From positions 28,660 to 92,659 of the forward strand of contig NZ_JAFVLN010000027.1 of the NCBI RefSeq assembly GCF_017377775.1: DNA of 64,000 nt, given 5' to 3'. Positions 35,883-44,501 of this stretch are shown piece by piece (the stretch's first letter is position 1; every line of letters begins with the position of its first letter). The position numbers and the translations under genes are program-made. The notes beneath the pieces were generated by a model, which made no database searches, had not been told where the DNA came from, and worked only from the letters and a program-made list of their open reading frames with translations. Source of the DNA: Streptomyces sp. VRA16 Mangrove soil (GTDB taxonomy: Bacteria > Actinomycetota > Actinomycetes > Streptomycetales > Streptomycetaceae).

Positions 35883-36755
35883 GTGCACTTTCAACCGACC
35901 GATGACCAACGGGCGTTGCGGGACGGGACGCGGGAGCTGCTGGAGGGGCGGTTCGGCCGGGACGCGCTGCGGGCATCCGTCGACGCGGCCGCGGCCGTAC
36001 CCGCCCTCGACCGGGCGCTGTGGCGGGAGCTCGGCGCGGCCGGTCTCTTCTCGCTCTGTCTGCCGCAGAGCGCGGGCGGCGTCGGGCTCGGGCTGCCGGA
36101 GGCCGTGCTCGTCTTCGAGGAGTGCGGGCGCGCGCTGGTGCCGGGGCCGCTGGTGGCGACGTTCCTCGCGGCGGGCGGGGTCGAGGGCGCCGCGACGGGG
36201 GACGTGGTGGTGACGGCCCCGTACGCGGGACTCGTGCCGTGGATGGACGCGGCGGACGTCGTGCGGGGGGACGTGACGGGAGCCGAGGCGCTGGCCGCGC
36301 CGGTCGACCCGCTCACCCCGCTGCACCGGCTGCCGGGCGGCGCGCCGCCCCCTTGGCGGGCCACCCTGCTGTACGCGGCCGAACAGCTCGGCTCGGCGGG
36401 CCGCACCCTCGCCATGGCGGTCCAACACGCCCGGGACCGCGAACAGTTCGGGCAGCCCGTGGGCGCCTTCCAGGCGGTGAAACACCTGTGCGCCGAGATG
36501 CTCGTACGGGTCGAGATCGCCCGTGCGGCGGTGTACGCGGCCGCGGTCACCGAGGACCCCGTCGAGGTCGCCGCGGCGAAACTGCTCGCCGACGAGGCGG
36601 CCGTGCGGGGCGCCCGTGACTGCCTCCAGGTGCACGGCGGCATGGGCTTCACCTGGGAGGCCGATGTCCATCTGCACCTGAAGCGGGCCTGGGTGCGGGC
36701 CGAGTTGGGCGGCCGGGCGCGGGACGCGGAGGAGGTTCTCGCGGCGGCGCTGTGA
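35883..36755 (+). CDS. Acyl-CoA dehydrogenase-like small subunit
   Basis: 290 residues, about 90 shorter than typical. It keeps the N-terminal domain and the C-terminal helices (RDREQFGQPVGAFQAVKHL near 185-203, VHGGMGFTWEADVHLHLKRAWV near 250-270), but the middle beta domain is compressed and no AFGxTEPxxGSD motif is seen. Such subunits pair with a full-length dehydrogenase (FadE28/29-like); the catalytic base may reside in only one subunit. GTG 35883 follows by 6 bp. Reading as an independent enzyme is less likely. Confidence 0.88.
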   Translation: MHFQPTDDQRALRDGTRELLEGRFGRDALRASVDAAAAVPALDRALWRELGAAGLFSLCLPQSAGGVGLGLPEAVLVFEECGRALVPGPLVATFLAAGGVEGAATGDVVVTAPYAGLVPWMDAADVVRGDVTGAEALAAPVDPLTPLHRLPGGAPPPWRATLLYAAEQLGSAGRTLAMAVQHARDREQFGQPVGAFQAVKHLCAEMLVRVEIARAAVYAAAVTEDPVEVAAAKLLADEAAVRGARDCLQVHGGMGFTWEADVHLHLKRAWVRAELGGRARDAEEVLAAAL

Positions 36756-37208
36756 GCCGGCGGCGCGGCGAGCCCCGACGGCCCTGACGAAAGGTGCACG
36801 CACGGTGACGGTGCGTCGATATCGGGTTGTGTCCTTCGTGGGGCTCGTCACGCGGCGGAGTCGGCGTCCGGCTCCGGTACCTTGTGGCAGATGCGAGTGG
36901 TGCTGAACCCGGGTGACGGTGCCGGGGTTGCCTCCGAGGCGACGCCTGGACTGCCGATGCGCGCCGTTCACAGCGCAGGGCGGAGCATCACGCCCGCCTG
37001 TTCGATCCCCCGCGAGGTGCGTCGCACAGTATGCCGCACGGGTACTCCTTCGCGCTGGAATATGCCCGAAGCGCTTGTTGGGGTGACTGAACGTCAACCA
37101 TGCTGTGCAGTAAGGAGATCACGATCCGTGATCATCCTCAGTGGCCAGCTCGGTCAGTGGCGCGAGGCAGAACTCCAACGGTCCCGCCGGATTCGGATGG
37201 TGTGAGCG
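36756..37208. other. 453-bp gap with a palindrome and doubtful small ORFs
   Basis: No certain gene. GATCACG/CGTGATC (37117-37133, 3-nt loop) is a good palindrome 76 bp before the ATPase gene. An open frame 36891-37205 (plus strand, 104 codons, ATG) has weak third-position G/C bias. Its last 25 codons, from GTG 37128, begin shortly after AGGAG and end four bases before the ATPase GTG, so a short coupled leader peptide is possible. The remainder, 36756-36890, shows nothing. Confidence 0.4.
37117..37133. promoter_or_regulatory. Palindrome upstream of the RsbW-like ATPase gene
   Basis: GATCACGATCCGTGATC has 7-bp perfect arms. It overlaps a possible leader ORF start and could be an operator of unknown factor. 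Confidence 0.4.
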
Positions 37209-37673
37209 GTGCAGGTGCTTCAGGTTCAACTGGAGGTCGGGGCCGACCCCGCGGAAGTGGGGCGGGCCCGGAGGTGGGCGCGGTCGCGTCTCGCCGGTTC
37301 GGGCATAGACGCCGATGAACCGGTCGCCGAGACGCTGATCCTGCTCGTCTCCGAGCTCGTGACCAATGCCGTGGTGCACACCGGACGCCCGGCCGTGCTG
37401 CGGATGGTGCTGCCCGGAGAATCCGGCATCGGTGAGGCGTGCCCCGGCACGGTGCGCGTCGAGGTCGCCGACTCCAGCACGCGGCCACCGACGCCCCGGC
37501 ACGCGGACGGCGAGGAGACGAACGGGCGCGGGCTCGAACTCGTCGACGTCCTCGCCGACCGGTGGGGGTGGCGGCCCGAGGGTGCGGGCAAGGCGATCTG
37601 GTGCGAGATCGACCGGTGCGCCGGGGCGAATGCGCCGGGTTCACTCCTCCCCAGTGCTTCTGTGAGCGCCTGA
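37209..37673 (+). CDS. RsbW-like ATP-binding (HATPase_c) protein
   Basis: 154 residues of the anti-sigma-factor kinase family. The N-box LILLVSELVTNAVVHTGRP near 45-63, a G1 box VADSSTRPPTPR and G2 box TNGRGLELVDVLADRWGW near 99-116 are visible. Streptomyces has dozens of such kinases that phosphorylate STAS antagonists. GTG 37209 is chosen (start of the conserved domain). Possible partner is the STAS protein at 30137 but no linkage is proven. Confidence 0.88.
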   Translation: MQVLQVQLEVGADPAEVGRARRWARSRLAGSGIDADEPVAETLILLVSELVTNAVVHTGRPAVLRMVLPGESGIGEACPGTVRVEVADSSTRPPTPRHADGEETNGRGLELVDVLADRWGWRPEGAGKAIWCEIDRCAGANAPGSLLPSASVSA

Positions 37674-37825
37674 ACATTCTGCGCATTAACCGCAAATACC
37701 CGGACGGCTGTTGACGGGCCGTGTCCGTTTGATCACGCTTGTGGGCAGCGAGTCGCTGCGAGGGGATGTCGAGGGCCCTTGTGACGGGGGTCCTCGGCAA
37801 GGCCCGGGGCGCGCCGCGCCCTCGA

Positions 37826-38752
37826 TCAGAAGACGGCCACCGGTGCCACCGGGGTTCCCGTCGCGCCCTTGAACGGTTCCGGCATCGCCGACAGCAGGAA
37901 GCTGTAGCGGGTCGTCTCTCCACAGGCTGTGGACAAAGATTCCAGATTCCAGTTCTGGCCCTGGAGCATGCCCATCTCGACCAGGTCGAGGGCGTGCACG
38001 GGCAGCCACAGGTTCTCGATCTCCGGCGGGAAGATCTCGAAGGTCAGGGTGTCGTTGGCGACCGCCGCCACGTCGTGGGCGTGGAACCACTCGGGGGTGC
38101 GCACCGAGAGCCCCGGTGACGGGTAGCCGTAGCCGTGCTTGTCGCCCGCGAGGTACACCTGGATCTGGCCCGTGCGGACCAGGACGATGTCGCCGGACCT
38201 GACCGTGACCCGGCCGAACTCCGCCGCCTCGTCCAGGTCTTCGGGGGTGACGGCGTGGTCCCCGGGCAGGCGGTCCACGCCCTTCGCCGCCGCCACGTCG
38301 AGCAGCACGCCGCGCGAGACGATGTACGGGGCCTTGTCGATGCCGCTGAACTCCGAGCCGCCGTGCGCGGTGACGGTCTGCGCCGGGCGGCCGTTGTAGA
38401 GGCGGCCCGAGTGCGAGACATGGGTGAGCGCGTCCCAGTGGGTGGCTGCCTGCAGTCCCATCGTCACGGCGTCGTCGCTGCAGGCCACCGTGCCGGGACC
38501 GAAGATCTCCTGGTTGATCTGGACCATGGTGTGCAGCGGGTTCACCCGGCCCGGGATCAGGCCCGACTGCACGCCGTCCTCCTTGAGCGTGAGCGCGAGC
38601 GGGACGCGACGGCCCGTACGGACCTCGGCCGCGGCCTCGCGGACGACCTCGTCGGTGACGAGGTTGAGGGTGCCGATCTCGTCGGACTCTCCCCAACGCC
38701 CCCAGTTGTTCACGCGTTTGGCGATGTCGTGGAACTCGGCGGGCAGGGGCAT
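37826..38752 (-). CDS. Cyclase-family (kynurenine-formamidase-like) hydrolase
   Basis: 308 residues with the cyclase metal site HWDALTHVSH (105-114), a His-X-Asp-X3-His-X2-His pattern, and further KAPYIVSRGVLLDVA. Members hydrolyse amides, lactones or cyclic esters. GGGAGG precedes ATG 38752 by 8 bases; the preceding in-frame codons to 38827 include the operator and are not coding. It is divergent from the SDR gene and shares the CTGACG sites, so it likely opens a ring in the same pathway. Exact reaction unknown. Confidence 0.88.
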   Translation of the reverse strand: MPLPAEFHDIAKRVNNWGRWGESDEIGTLNLVTDEVVREAAAEVRTGRRVPLALTLKEDGVQSGLIPGRVNPLHTMVQINQEIFGPGTVACSDDAVTMGLQAATHWDALTHVSHSGRLYNGRPAQTVTAHGGSEFSGIDKAPYIVSRGVLLDVAAAKGVDRLPGDHAVTPEDLDEAAEFGRVTVRSGDIVLVRTGQIQVYLAGDKHGYGYPSPGLSVRTPEWFHAHDVAAVANDTLTFEIFPPEIENLWLPVHALDLVEMGMLQGQNWNLESLSTACGETTRYSFLLSAMPEPFKGATGTPVAPVAVF

Positions 38753-38796
38753 CGGGGCCTCCCGGGTCTTGTGTTCCAGGTCTTGTGTTCCCGTAT

Positions 38797-38810
38797 CTGA
38801 CGGGTCGTAG
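38797..38810. promoter_or_regulatory. Degenerate CTGACG operator 3a
   Basis: CTGACGGGTCGTAGA begins like the canonical site, but the right half lacks one C. It is 45 bp before the cyclase start, and with operator 3b forms a pair like 5a/5b. Confidence 0.5.
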
Positions 38811-38830
38811 AATCCGCTCGAAGGCAAAAT

Positions 38831-38845
38831 CTAACGGGTCGTCAG
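38831..38845. promoter_or_regulatory. CTGACG-N3-CGTCAG operator 3b
   Basis: CTAACGGGTCGTCAG (one mismatch in the left arm), 23 bp before the SDR start. Confidence 0.75.
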
Positions 38846-38867
38846 AAATCGCGGGAAGGGGCCGGGC

Positions 38868-39782
38868 ATGGGGAACTTCTTGGCAGGCAAGGTCGTCGCC
38901 GTGACGGGGGCGGGGCGCGGCATCGGGCGGGCCGTCGCGCTCGCCTGCGCCGCCGAGGGCGCCAAGGTCGTCGTCAACGACTACGGGGTGTCCATCGAGG
39001 GCGGCGAGCCCACCTCCGAGATAGCCCAGGGCGTCGTGAAGGAGATCGAGGCGGCCGGCGGTGAGGCCGTCGCCGTCGCCGACGACGTGTCCACCATGGC
39101 CGGCGGGCAGCGGATCGTGGACACCGCGGTGCAGGCGTACGGGCGGATCGACGGGGTGGTGTGCGTCGCCGGGATCCTGCGCGAGCGGATGCTCTTCAAC
39201 ATGTCGGAGGAGGAGTGGGACCCCGTCGTCGCCACACATCTCAAGGGGACCTTCACCGTCTTCCGGGCCGCGTCCGCCGTGATGCGCAAGCAGGGGACCG
39301 GCACGCTCATCGGGTTCACCAGCGGCAACCACCAGGGGTCCGTCGCACAGGCCAACTACAGCTCGGCCAAGGGCGGGATCATCTCGCTGGTGCGCAGCGC
39401 CGCGCTCGGCCTGCACAAGTACGGAGTGACCGCCAACGCGGTGGCGCCCGTCGCCCGTACGCGGATGTCGGCCAACGTCCCCATGACGCTGAAGGAGATC
39501 GGCGAGCCCGAGGACGTCGCCGCGTTCGTGGTCTATCTGCTCAGCGACCGGGCCCGCGAGGAGAAGATCACCGGGCAGGTGTACACCGTCGCCGGGCCGA
39601 AGATCGCCGTGTGGGCGCAGCCGCGCGAGCTGCGGGCCGGGTACGCCGAGGGCGGCTCCTGGACCCCGGAGCGGATCGCCGACTTCCTGCCGGGTGCCGT
39701 GGGCACCGACCCGATGCCGATGCTCGACCGGCTGGAGGAGATGGCACGGGCCGCGGCCGCCAAGGAACGGCCCAATCAATAG
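38868..39782 (+). CDS. Short-chain dehydrogenase/reductase (3-hydroxyacyl-CoA dehydrogenase-like)
   Basis: 304 residues. NAD(P)-binding TGAGRGIG (13-20) and the catalytic Ser152, Tyr164 and Lys168 (YSSAK) are in place. The N-terminus (GKVVAVTGAGRGIGRAVALACAAEGAKVVVND with GVSIEGG) resembles the hydroxyacyl dehydrogenase part of multifunctional enzyme type 2, so oxidation of a 3-hydroxyacyl-CoA is likely. C-terminal extension of about 60 residues is unusual. It is followed by an acyl-CoA dehydrogenase gene 11 bp away. Confidence 0.9.
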   Translation: MGNFLAGKVVAVTGAGRGIGRAVALACAAEGAKVVVNDYGVSIEGGEPTSEIAQGVVKEIEAAGGEAVAVADDVSTMAGGQRIVDTAVQAYGRIDGVVCVAGILRERMLFNMSEEEWDPVVATHLKGTFTVFRAASAVMRKQGTGTLIGFTSGNHQGSVAQANYSSAKGGIISLVRSAALGLHKYGVTANAVAPVARTRMSANVPMTLKEIGEPEDVAAFVVYLLSDRAREEKITGQVYTVAGPKIAVWAQPRELRAGYAEGGSWTPERIADFLPGAVGTDPMPMLDRLEEMARAAAAKERPNQ

Positions 39783-39793
39783 CGAGGGTGGGG

Positions 39794-40990
39794 GTGGCGG
39801 GCGTGGAGTTCGGGTTCGGGGAGCAGGACGAGGAGTTCCGGCGCGAGGCACGGGCCTGGCTGGAGGCGCACAAGGGGGCCTTCGCCGGGATCGTGGGGCG
39901 GGGCGGGCCGGGGAGCGAGCACGTGGGCGCCGCCGAACGGCGTGCCTGGGAAAAGGAATTGGGGTCCGGCGGCTGGATCGGGATCGGCTGGTCCGAGGGC
40001 GGGTACGGCAATCGCGTCGCCTCCCTCACCCAGCAGGTCGTCTGGGCCGAGGAGTACGCACGGGTCCGCGCCCCGGGCCGGTGCGGGCACATCGGGGAGA
40101 ACCTCCTCGCACCGACCCTGCTCGCCTACGGAAGCCCGGAGCAGCGGCGCCGCTTTCTGCCGCCGATCGCCCGCGGGGAGCAGCTGTGGTGCCAGGGGTA
40201 CAGCGAACCCGGCGCCGGCTCGGACCTCGCCTCCTTGCGGACGTCCGCCGTACGCGACGGTGACGGGCGGTGGCGGGTCAGTGGGCAGAAGGTGTGGACG
40301 TCGCTCGCGCACGAGGCCGACTGGTGTTTCGTGCTCGCCCGGACCGAGGCGGGTTCGCGGCGTCATCGCGGGCTTTCCTTCCTGCTCGTGCCGATGGACC
40401 AGCCGGACCACATCGACGTACGGCCCATCCGGCAGCTCACCGGCACCAGCGAGTTCAACGAGGTGTTCTTCGACGGGGCCCTCGCCGAGGAGGTCGTCGG
40501 CGGGGAGGGGCGCGGCTGGCAGGTCGCCATGGGGCTGCTCGGCTTCGAGCGCGGCGTGTCGACCCTCGCCCAGCAGATCGGATTCGACCAGGAGTTGAAG
40601 AGCGTCGTGCGGGACGCCGTCGCCTCGGGGGCGGTGCGCGATCCCGTCGTCGCCGACCGTCTCGTACGGCTCTGGGCCGAGCTGCGGACCATGCGGTGGA
40701 ACGCCCTGCGCACCCTCGGCGGCGCCGAGGACCGGGGCGCGCCCAGCGTCGCCAAGCTGCTGTGGGGCGGCTGGCACCAGCGGCTCGGGGAGCTCGCCGT
40801 GCAGGTGCGGGGGGCCGCGGCCGCCGTCGGACCTCGCGACTGGAGCACCGGGGCGCCGTACGAACTCGACGAGCAGCAGCGGCTGTTCCTGTTCAGCCGG
40901 GCCGACACGATCTACGGCGGTTCGGACGAGATCCAGCGCACGATCATCGCCGAGCGCGTGCTCGGCCTACCCAGGGAGGCCCAGTCGTGA
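39794..40990 (+). CDS. Acyl-CoA dehydrogenase
   Basis: 398 residues. CQGYSEPGAGSDLASLRTSAV near 133-152, VWTSLAHEADWCFVLAR near 165-182 and GGSDEIQRTIIAERVLGLPR at the C-terminus. It is distinct from the 34731 enzyme, so the regulon has three dehydrogenase genes (plus a fourth in the first operon). Several in-frame GTGs exist (39788, 39794, 39803); 39794 places GAGGG at a normal distance. It overlaps the alcohol dehydrogenase gene by GTGA. Confidence 0.9.
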   Translation: MAGVEFGFGEQDEEFRREARAWLEAHKGAFAGIVGRGGPGSEHVGAAERRAWEKELGSGGWIGIGWSEGGYGNRVASLTQQVVWAEEYARVRAPGRCGHIGENLLAPTLLAYGSPEQRRRFLPPIARGEQLWCQGYSEPGAGSDLASLRTSAVRDGDGRWRVSGQKVWTSLAHEADWCFVLARTEAGSRRHRGLSFLLVPMDQPDHIDVRPIRQLTGTSEFNEVFFDGALAEEVVGGEGRGWQVAMGLLGFERGVSTLAQQIGFDQELKSVVRDAVASGAVRDPVVADRLVRLWAELRTMRWNALRTLGGAEDRGAPSVAKLLWGGWHQRLGELAVQVRGAAAAVGPRDWSTGAPYELDEQQRLFLFSRADTIYGGSDEIQRTIIAERVLGLPREAQS

Positions 40991-42036
40991 GGGGTGTTGT
41001 GTTCGACGGCCGGCAGGCCGTCGTCGTGGACGACTTGGAGATACGCGAGCCGGGGCCCGGGGAGGTGCTCGTGCGGGTCGCCGCCGCCGGACTGTGCCAC
41101 AGCGATCTGTCGGTGATCGACGGGACGATCCCGTTCCCGCGGCCCGTCGTGCTCGGGCACGAGGGCGCGGGCGTGGTGGAGGCAGTGGGGGCGGGGGTGA
41201 GCCATGTGGCGCCGGGGGACCACGTGTCCTTGTCCACGCTCGCCAACTGCGGGGCCTGCGCCGAGTGCGACCGGGGGCGGCCGACCATGTGCCGCAAGGC
41301 GATCGGGATGCCGCACAAGCCGTTCTCGCGGGGCGGCGAGAAGCTCTACCAGTTCGCCTCCAACTCGGCCTTCGCCGAGCGGACCGTGGTGAAGGCCGTG
41401 CAGGCGGTCAAGATCCCCAAGGAGATCCCGCTGACCTCGGCCGCCCTGATCGGGTGCGGGGTGCTGACGGGCGTGGGCGCGGTGCTGAACCGCGCGAGGG
41501 TCGACCGGGGCGACTCGGTCGTCGTCATCGGCACCGGCGGCGTCGGTCTCAACGTCCTCCAAGGGGCCCGGATCGCGGGGGCGCTGCGGATCGTCGCCGT
41601 CGACTCCAACCCCGAGAAGGAGTCCGTGGCGCGGCAGTTCGGGGCGAGCGAGTTCCTCACGGACGTGGGCGCGGTGCGCGACGTGCTGCCCGACGGCGCC
41701 GACCACGTCTTCGAGTGCGTGGGCCGCGTCGAACTGGTGCGGGCCGCGATCGACCTGCTCGACCGGCACGGGCAGGCGGTGCTGCTCGGGATGCCGGCCG
41801 CGGACGCCGAGGCGTCGTTCGTGCCCGCGCAGCTCTTCCTGGACAAGTCGGTCCTCGGCTGCCGGTACGGCTCGTCACGGCCGCAGCGCGACATCCGGCT
41901 CTACGCCGATCTCTACGCCGAGGGGCGGCTGTTGCTGGACGAGCTGGTGACGCGGACGTACCCGGTCGAGGACTTCGGCAAGGCCGTCCAGGACGCGGAG
42001 GCGGGGCGGGTGGCCCGGGGGGTGCTGACGTTCTGA
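40987..42036 (+). CDS. Zinc-dependent medium-chain alcohol dehydrogenase
   Basis: 349 residues. Catalytic zinc ligands Cys37 (GLCHSD) and His58-Glu59 (GHEGAG), structural zinc cysteines Cys88, Cys91, Cys94 and Cys102, and NAD-binding GTGGVGLNVLQGARIAGA. Class III-like layout (MDR family). It may oxidise an alcohol produced by this pathway, or reduce an aldehyde. Starts at GTG 40987 inside the previous stop. Confidence 0.92.
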   Translation: MRGVVFDGRQAVVVDDLEIREPGPGEVLVRVAAAGLCHSDLSVIDGTIPFPRPVVLGHEGAGVVEAVGAGVSHVAPGDHVSLSTLANCGACAECDRGRPTMCRKAIGMPHKPFSRGGEKLYQFASNSAFAERTVVKAVQAVKIPKEIPLTSAALIGCGVLTGVGAVLNRARVDRGDSVVVIGTGGVGLNVLQGARIAGALRIVAVDSNPEKESVARQFGASEFLTDVGAVRDVLPDGADHVFECVGRVELVRAAIDLLDRHGQAVLLGMPAADAEASFVPAQLFLDKSVLGCRYGSSRPQRDIRLYADLYAEGRLLLDELVTRTYPVEDFGKAVQDAEAGRVARGVLTF

Positions 42037-42112
42037 GCCCCGGCTCCGGCTTCGGGTCCGGTCCGCGGGAATTCGGTGGGGAGGAGCCCGTGCCCGGCCC
42101 TACGGTCGGGGG

Positions 42113-43384
42113 ATGAGCTACCGCCTCCTCTTCCGTACCTCGGGACGGGCCGTGTCGGCCTGGGCCGCCGTGGCCGTCTGTGCGCGGATGCCGGTCGCCA
42201 TGGCGCCGCTCGCCGTGGTCCTCCTCGTCCGCGAGCGGCCCGGCGGGTACTCGCTGGGCGCCGTGCTCGCCGCCGTCTACGTGGTCGGGGAGATCATCGG
42301 CGCCCCGCTGCTCGGCACCCGGCTGCGCGCCGAGCGGGCCCGGCCCCAGCTCGCGGCCGGGCTCGCGGTGGGGGCCTGCGGATTCGGCGCGCTCGGCCTG
42401 GCGCACGCCGTGCATCCGGCGCTGCTCGGGGTGTTCGCCTTCGTCGCGGGGGCGGCGCCCGGAGCCGCGCCGGGTGCGCTGCGGGCGCTGCTCACCCGGG
42501 TCACGCCGGACCGGGCGGTGCCGCAGGCGATGTCGTTCGAGTCGATCCTGACCTTCGGGGTGTGGGCCGTCGCGCCGGCCGCGACGGCGGGGCTCGCGCT
42601 GTCGGTGGCCCCCTGGGTGCCGCTGCTGCTGGCCGGCGGCCTGATGGCCGTGTCGGTACCGGGCCTGTGGCTGCTGCCCGTGGGGTGGGTCGCCGACGGC
42701 GGGAAGGACCAAGAACGGGCGTCTGTACGGGTGTTGCTGCGGGCCTGGCCCGCCTATGTCACCGGGGCGGCGAGTCTGTCGCTGCTCGCCATGGCCGAGC
42801 TGATCCTGCCCGCGCTCCTTGAGCAGCGGGGCTTCGGGGTGGGGCTCGCCGGGCCGCTGCTCGCCGGGTTCTCCATCGGCTCCGCGGTGGGGGCGTTCGT
42901 GTACGGGCTGCGGGCGTGGCCCGGACGGCTGCCGACGCAGAGCCTGGTGCTGGTGCTCGGGGTGTCCGGATGCGTGGCCGGGGTCGCGCTGGTGCCCTGG
43001 GCGGGGGCGATCGCCGCGGGGCTGGTGGTGGCGGGGGTGCTCCAGGCCGGAGCGATGCTGACGCGGAACCTGACGCTGCGGGAGATGCTGCCGCCCGGGG
43101 CGCTCGCGGCGGGGTACTCCGTGATGTACGCGGCGGTGGGGGCCGGTTACGCGGGGAGCGGGTCACTGGCGGGGGCGATGCTGCGGGTGGTGCCGCCGAG
43201 CGGGGCGGTGCTGGTGGGGGTCGGGGTGACCGTGGTGCTGGGGGTCGCGGGGTTCTGGGGGGAGCGGGGGCGGTCGCGTGTGCGGGGTTCTGGGGGGAGC
43301 GGGGGCGGTCGCGTGTGCGGGGTTCGGTTGTCGCGCGGCCGCGGGCCGGCCGTCCTGCTTCGCGCCCCGCGGCGGAGCCGCTGA
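42113..43384 (+). CDS. MFS transporter with a repeat-derived C-terminal tail
   Basis: 423 residues, about twelve hydrophobic segments (AVAVCARMPVAMAPLAVVLL near 20, GALRALLTRVTPDRAVPQAM at 125-144, MLRVVPPSGAVLVGVGVTVV near 360-380). Gly-rich loops are typical of drug-efflux members. The last ~40 residues after GVAGFWGERGRSRVRG are low complexity and arise from a 35-bp tandem duplication and repeat copy D (separate entries), so the tail is probably not functional. Substrate unknown. ATG 42113 is 76 bp after the dehydrogenase gene. Confidence 0.85.
   Translation: MSYRLLFRTSGRAVSAWAAVAVCARMPVAMAPLAVVLLVRERPGGYSLGAVLAAVYVVGEIIGAPLLGTRLRAERARPQLAAGLAVGACGFGALGLAHAVHPALLGVFAFVAGAAPGAAPGALRALLTRVTPDRAVPQAMSFESILTFGVWAVAPAATAGLALSVAPWVPLLLAGGLMAVSVPGLWLLPVGWVADGGKDQERASVRVLLRAWPAYVTGAASLSLLAMAELILPALLEQRGFGVGLAGPLLAGFSIGSAVGAFVYGLRAWPGRLPTQSLVLVLGVSGCVAGVALVPWAGAIAAGLVVAGVLQAGAMLTRNLTLREMLPPGALAAGYSVMYAAVGAGYAGSGSLAGAMLRVVPPSGAVLVGVGVTVVLGVAGFWGERGRSRVRGSGGSGGGRVCGVRLSRGRGPAVLLRAPRRSR
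43249..43318. repeat. 35-bp tandem duplication at the MFS gene end
   Basis: The unit from GGGGTTCTGGGGGGAGCG to GTCGCGTGTGC occurs at 43249-43283 and again, exactly, at 43284-43318. 35 is not a multiple of 3, so the second copy is read in another frame. Confidence 0.9.
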
Positions 43385-43430
43385 TGGGCACAGCCCCGCG
43401 CCCCTGAAGCACGCGCCGCGCGCGGCTTTT
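43363..43430. repeat. Mosaic inverted repeat, copy D (partial)
   Basis: Contains the CGGCGGAGCCGCTGATGG, GCCCCGCGCCCCTGAAGC and GCGCCGCGCGC blocks of copy C without the AACTGCGCG arms. It overlaps the MFS stop and the convergent gene 3' end. Confidence 0.7.
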
Positions 43431-43438
43431 CCGACGCG

Positions 43439-44431
43439 TCACCCCGCGGCGCTGAACGTCCTGCGGTAGGCGGTCGGTGTGACCCCGAGCGCCGCCTGGA
43501 GGTGCTGGCGCATCGACTGGGCCGTCCCGAAGCCCGACTCCGCGGCGATCCGGTCGATGGAGAGCGCCGAGGACTCCAGGAGGTGGCGGGCCCGCTCCAC
43601 GCGCTGCTGGGTGAGCCACTGGCCGGGGCTGACGCCCGCCTCCTCGCGGAAGCGGCGCGTGAACGTGCGGACCGACATGGACTCCTGCTCGGCCAGGTCG
43701 CGCAGCTGGATCGGCTCGTGGAGGTGGGCCAGGGCCCAGGCGCGGGCCCGGGTCGTGGTCGCCCACTGCGGTTCGGGGACCGGCCGCTCGATGTACTGGG
43801 CCTGGCCGCCGTCGCGGTGCGGCGGGACGACGGTGCGGCGGGCGATGTCGTTGGCGACGGCCGTGCCGTGGTCGCGGCGGACGATGTGCAGGCACAGGTC
43901 GATCCCGGCCGCGACGCCCGCCGAGGTGAGGATGTCGCCGTCGTCGATGAACAGCACGTCGGGGTCGACCCGGACCGCCGGGTACGTGCGCTGGAAGTTC
44001 TCCGCGTCCGCCCAGTGCGTGGTCGCCGGACGCCCGTCGAGCAGGCCCGCGGCGGCCAGCACATAGGCGCCCGTGCAGATCGAGACCAGCCGGGTGCCGG
44101 GGCGGATGTGGGCCAGCGCGGCGGCCAGCTCGGGGGAGAGCCGGCCCTCGTCGTGGGCGGGGCCGAGCGCGTACGAGGACGGGACGACCACGGTGTCCGC
44201 GGTCGCCAGCGCCTCCGGGCCGCGCTCCACCAGGATCGCGAAGTCCGCCTCCGTCCTGACCGGGCCCGCGCCGGTGACGCCGCAGGTCTCCACCTCGTAC
44301 AGGTACTCGCCCGAGGCGCCGCGGCTGCGGCCGAAGATCCGCTGCGGGATGCCCAGTTCGAAGGGGATGACGCCGTCGATGGCCAGTACGACGACGCGGT
44401 GCCGGGAGCCCGCGGTCCTGGAAGCGCTCAT
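43439..44431 (-). CDS. GlxA-type AraC regulator (DJ-1/PfpI + AraC HTH)
   Basis: 330 residues. N-terminal DJ-1/PfpI-like domain (about 10-190) with LVSICTGAYVLAAAGLLDGRPATTHW, where Cys is in the nucleophile-elbow position; C-terminal double AraC HTH (about 230-325, QESMSVRTFTRRFREEAG, AESGFGTAQSMRQHL). The nucleophile elbow is kept, but such domains in regulators are usually sensors. ATG 44431. It is divergent from the MFS gene at 44502 and likely regulates it. Confidence 0.9.
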   Translation of the reverse strand: MSASRTAGSRHRVVVLAIDGVIPFELGIPQRIFGRSRGASGEYLYEVETCGVTGAGPVRTEADFAILVERGPEALATADTVVVPSSYALGPAHDEGRLSPELAAALAHIRPGTRLVSICTGAYVLAAAGLLDGRPATTHWADAENFQRTYPAVRVDPDVLFIDDGDILTSAGVAAGIDLCLHIVRRDHGTAVANDIARRTVVPPHRDGGQAQYIERPVPEPQWATTTRARAWALAHLHEPIQLRDLAEQESMSVRTFTRRFREEAGVSPGQWLTQQRVERARHLLESSALSIDRIAAESGFGTAQSMRQHLQAALGVTPTAYRRTFSAAG

Positions 44432-44501
44432 GGCCCGATCGTAGCGAAGCCTGTCATTCGGGCCACTGTCGCGAACGGATTCCCTCGCCGAAACTTCTTC
44501 C

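Noticed and set aside
37686..39851. Long minus-strand frame across the cyclase and SDR genes
   Set aside because: It crosses both real genes and the operator region; only the cyclase portion in another frame is supported.
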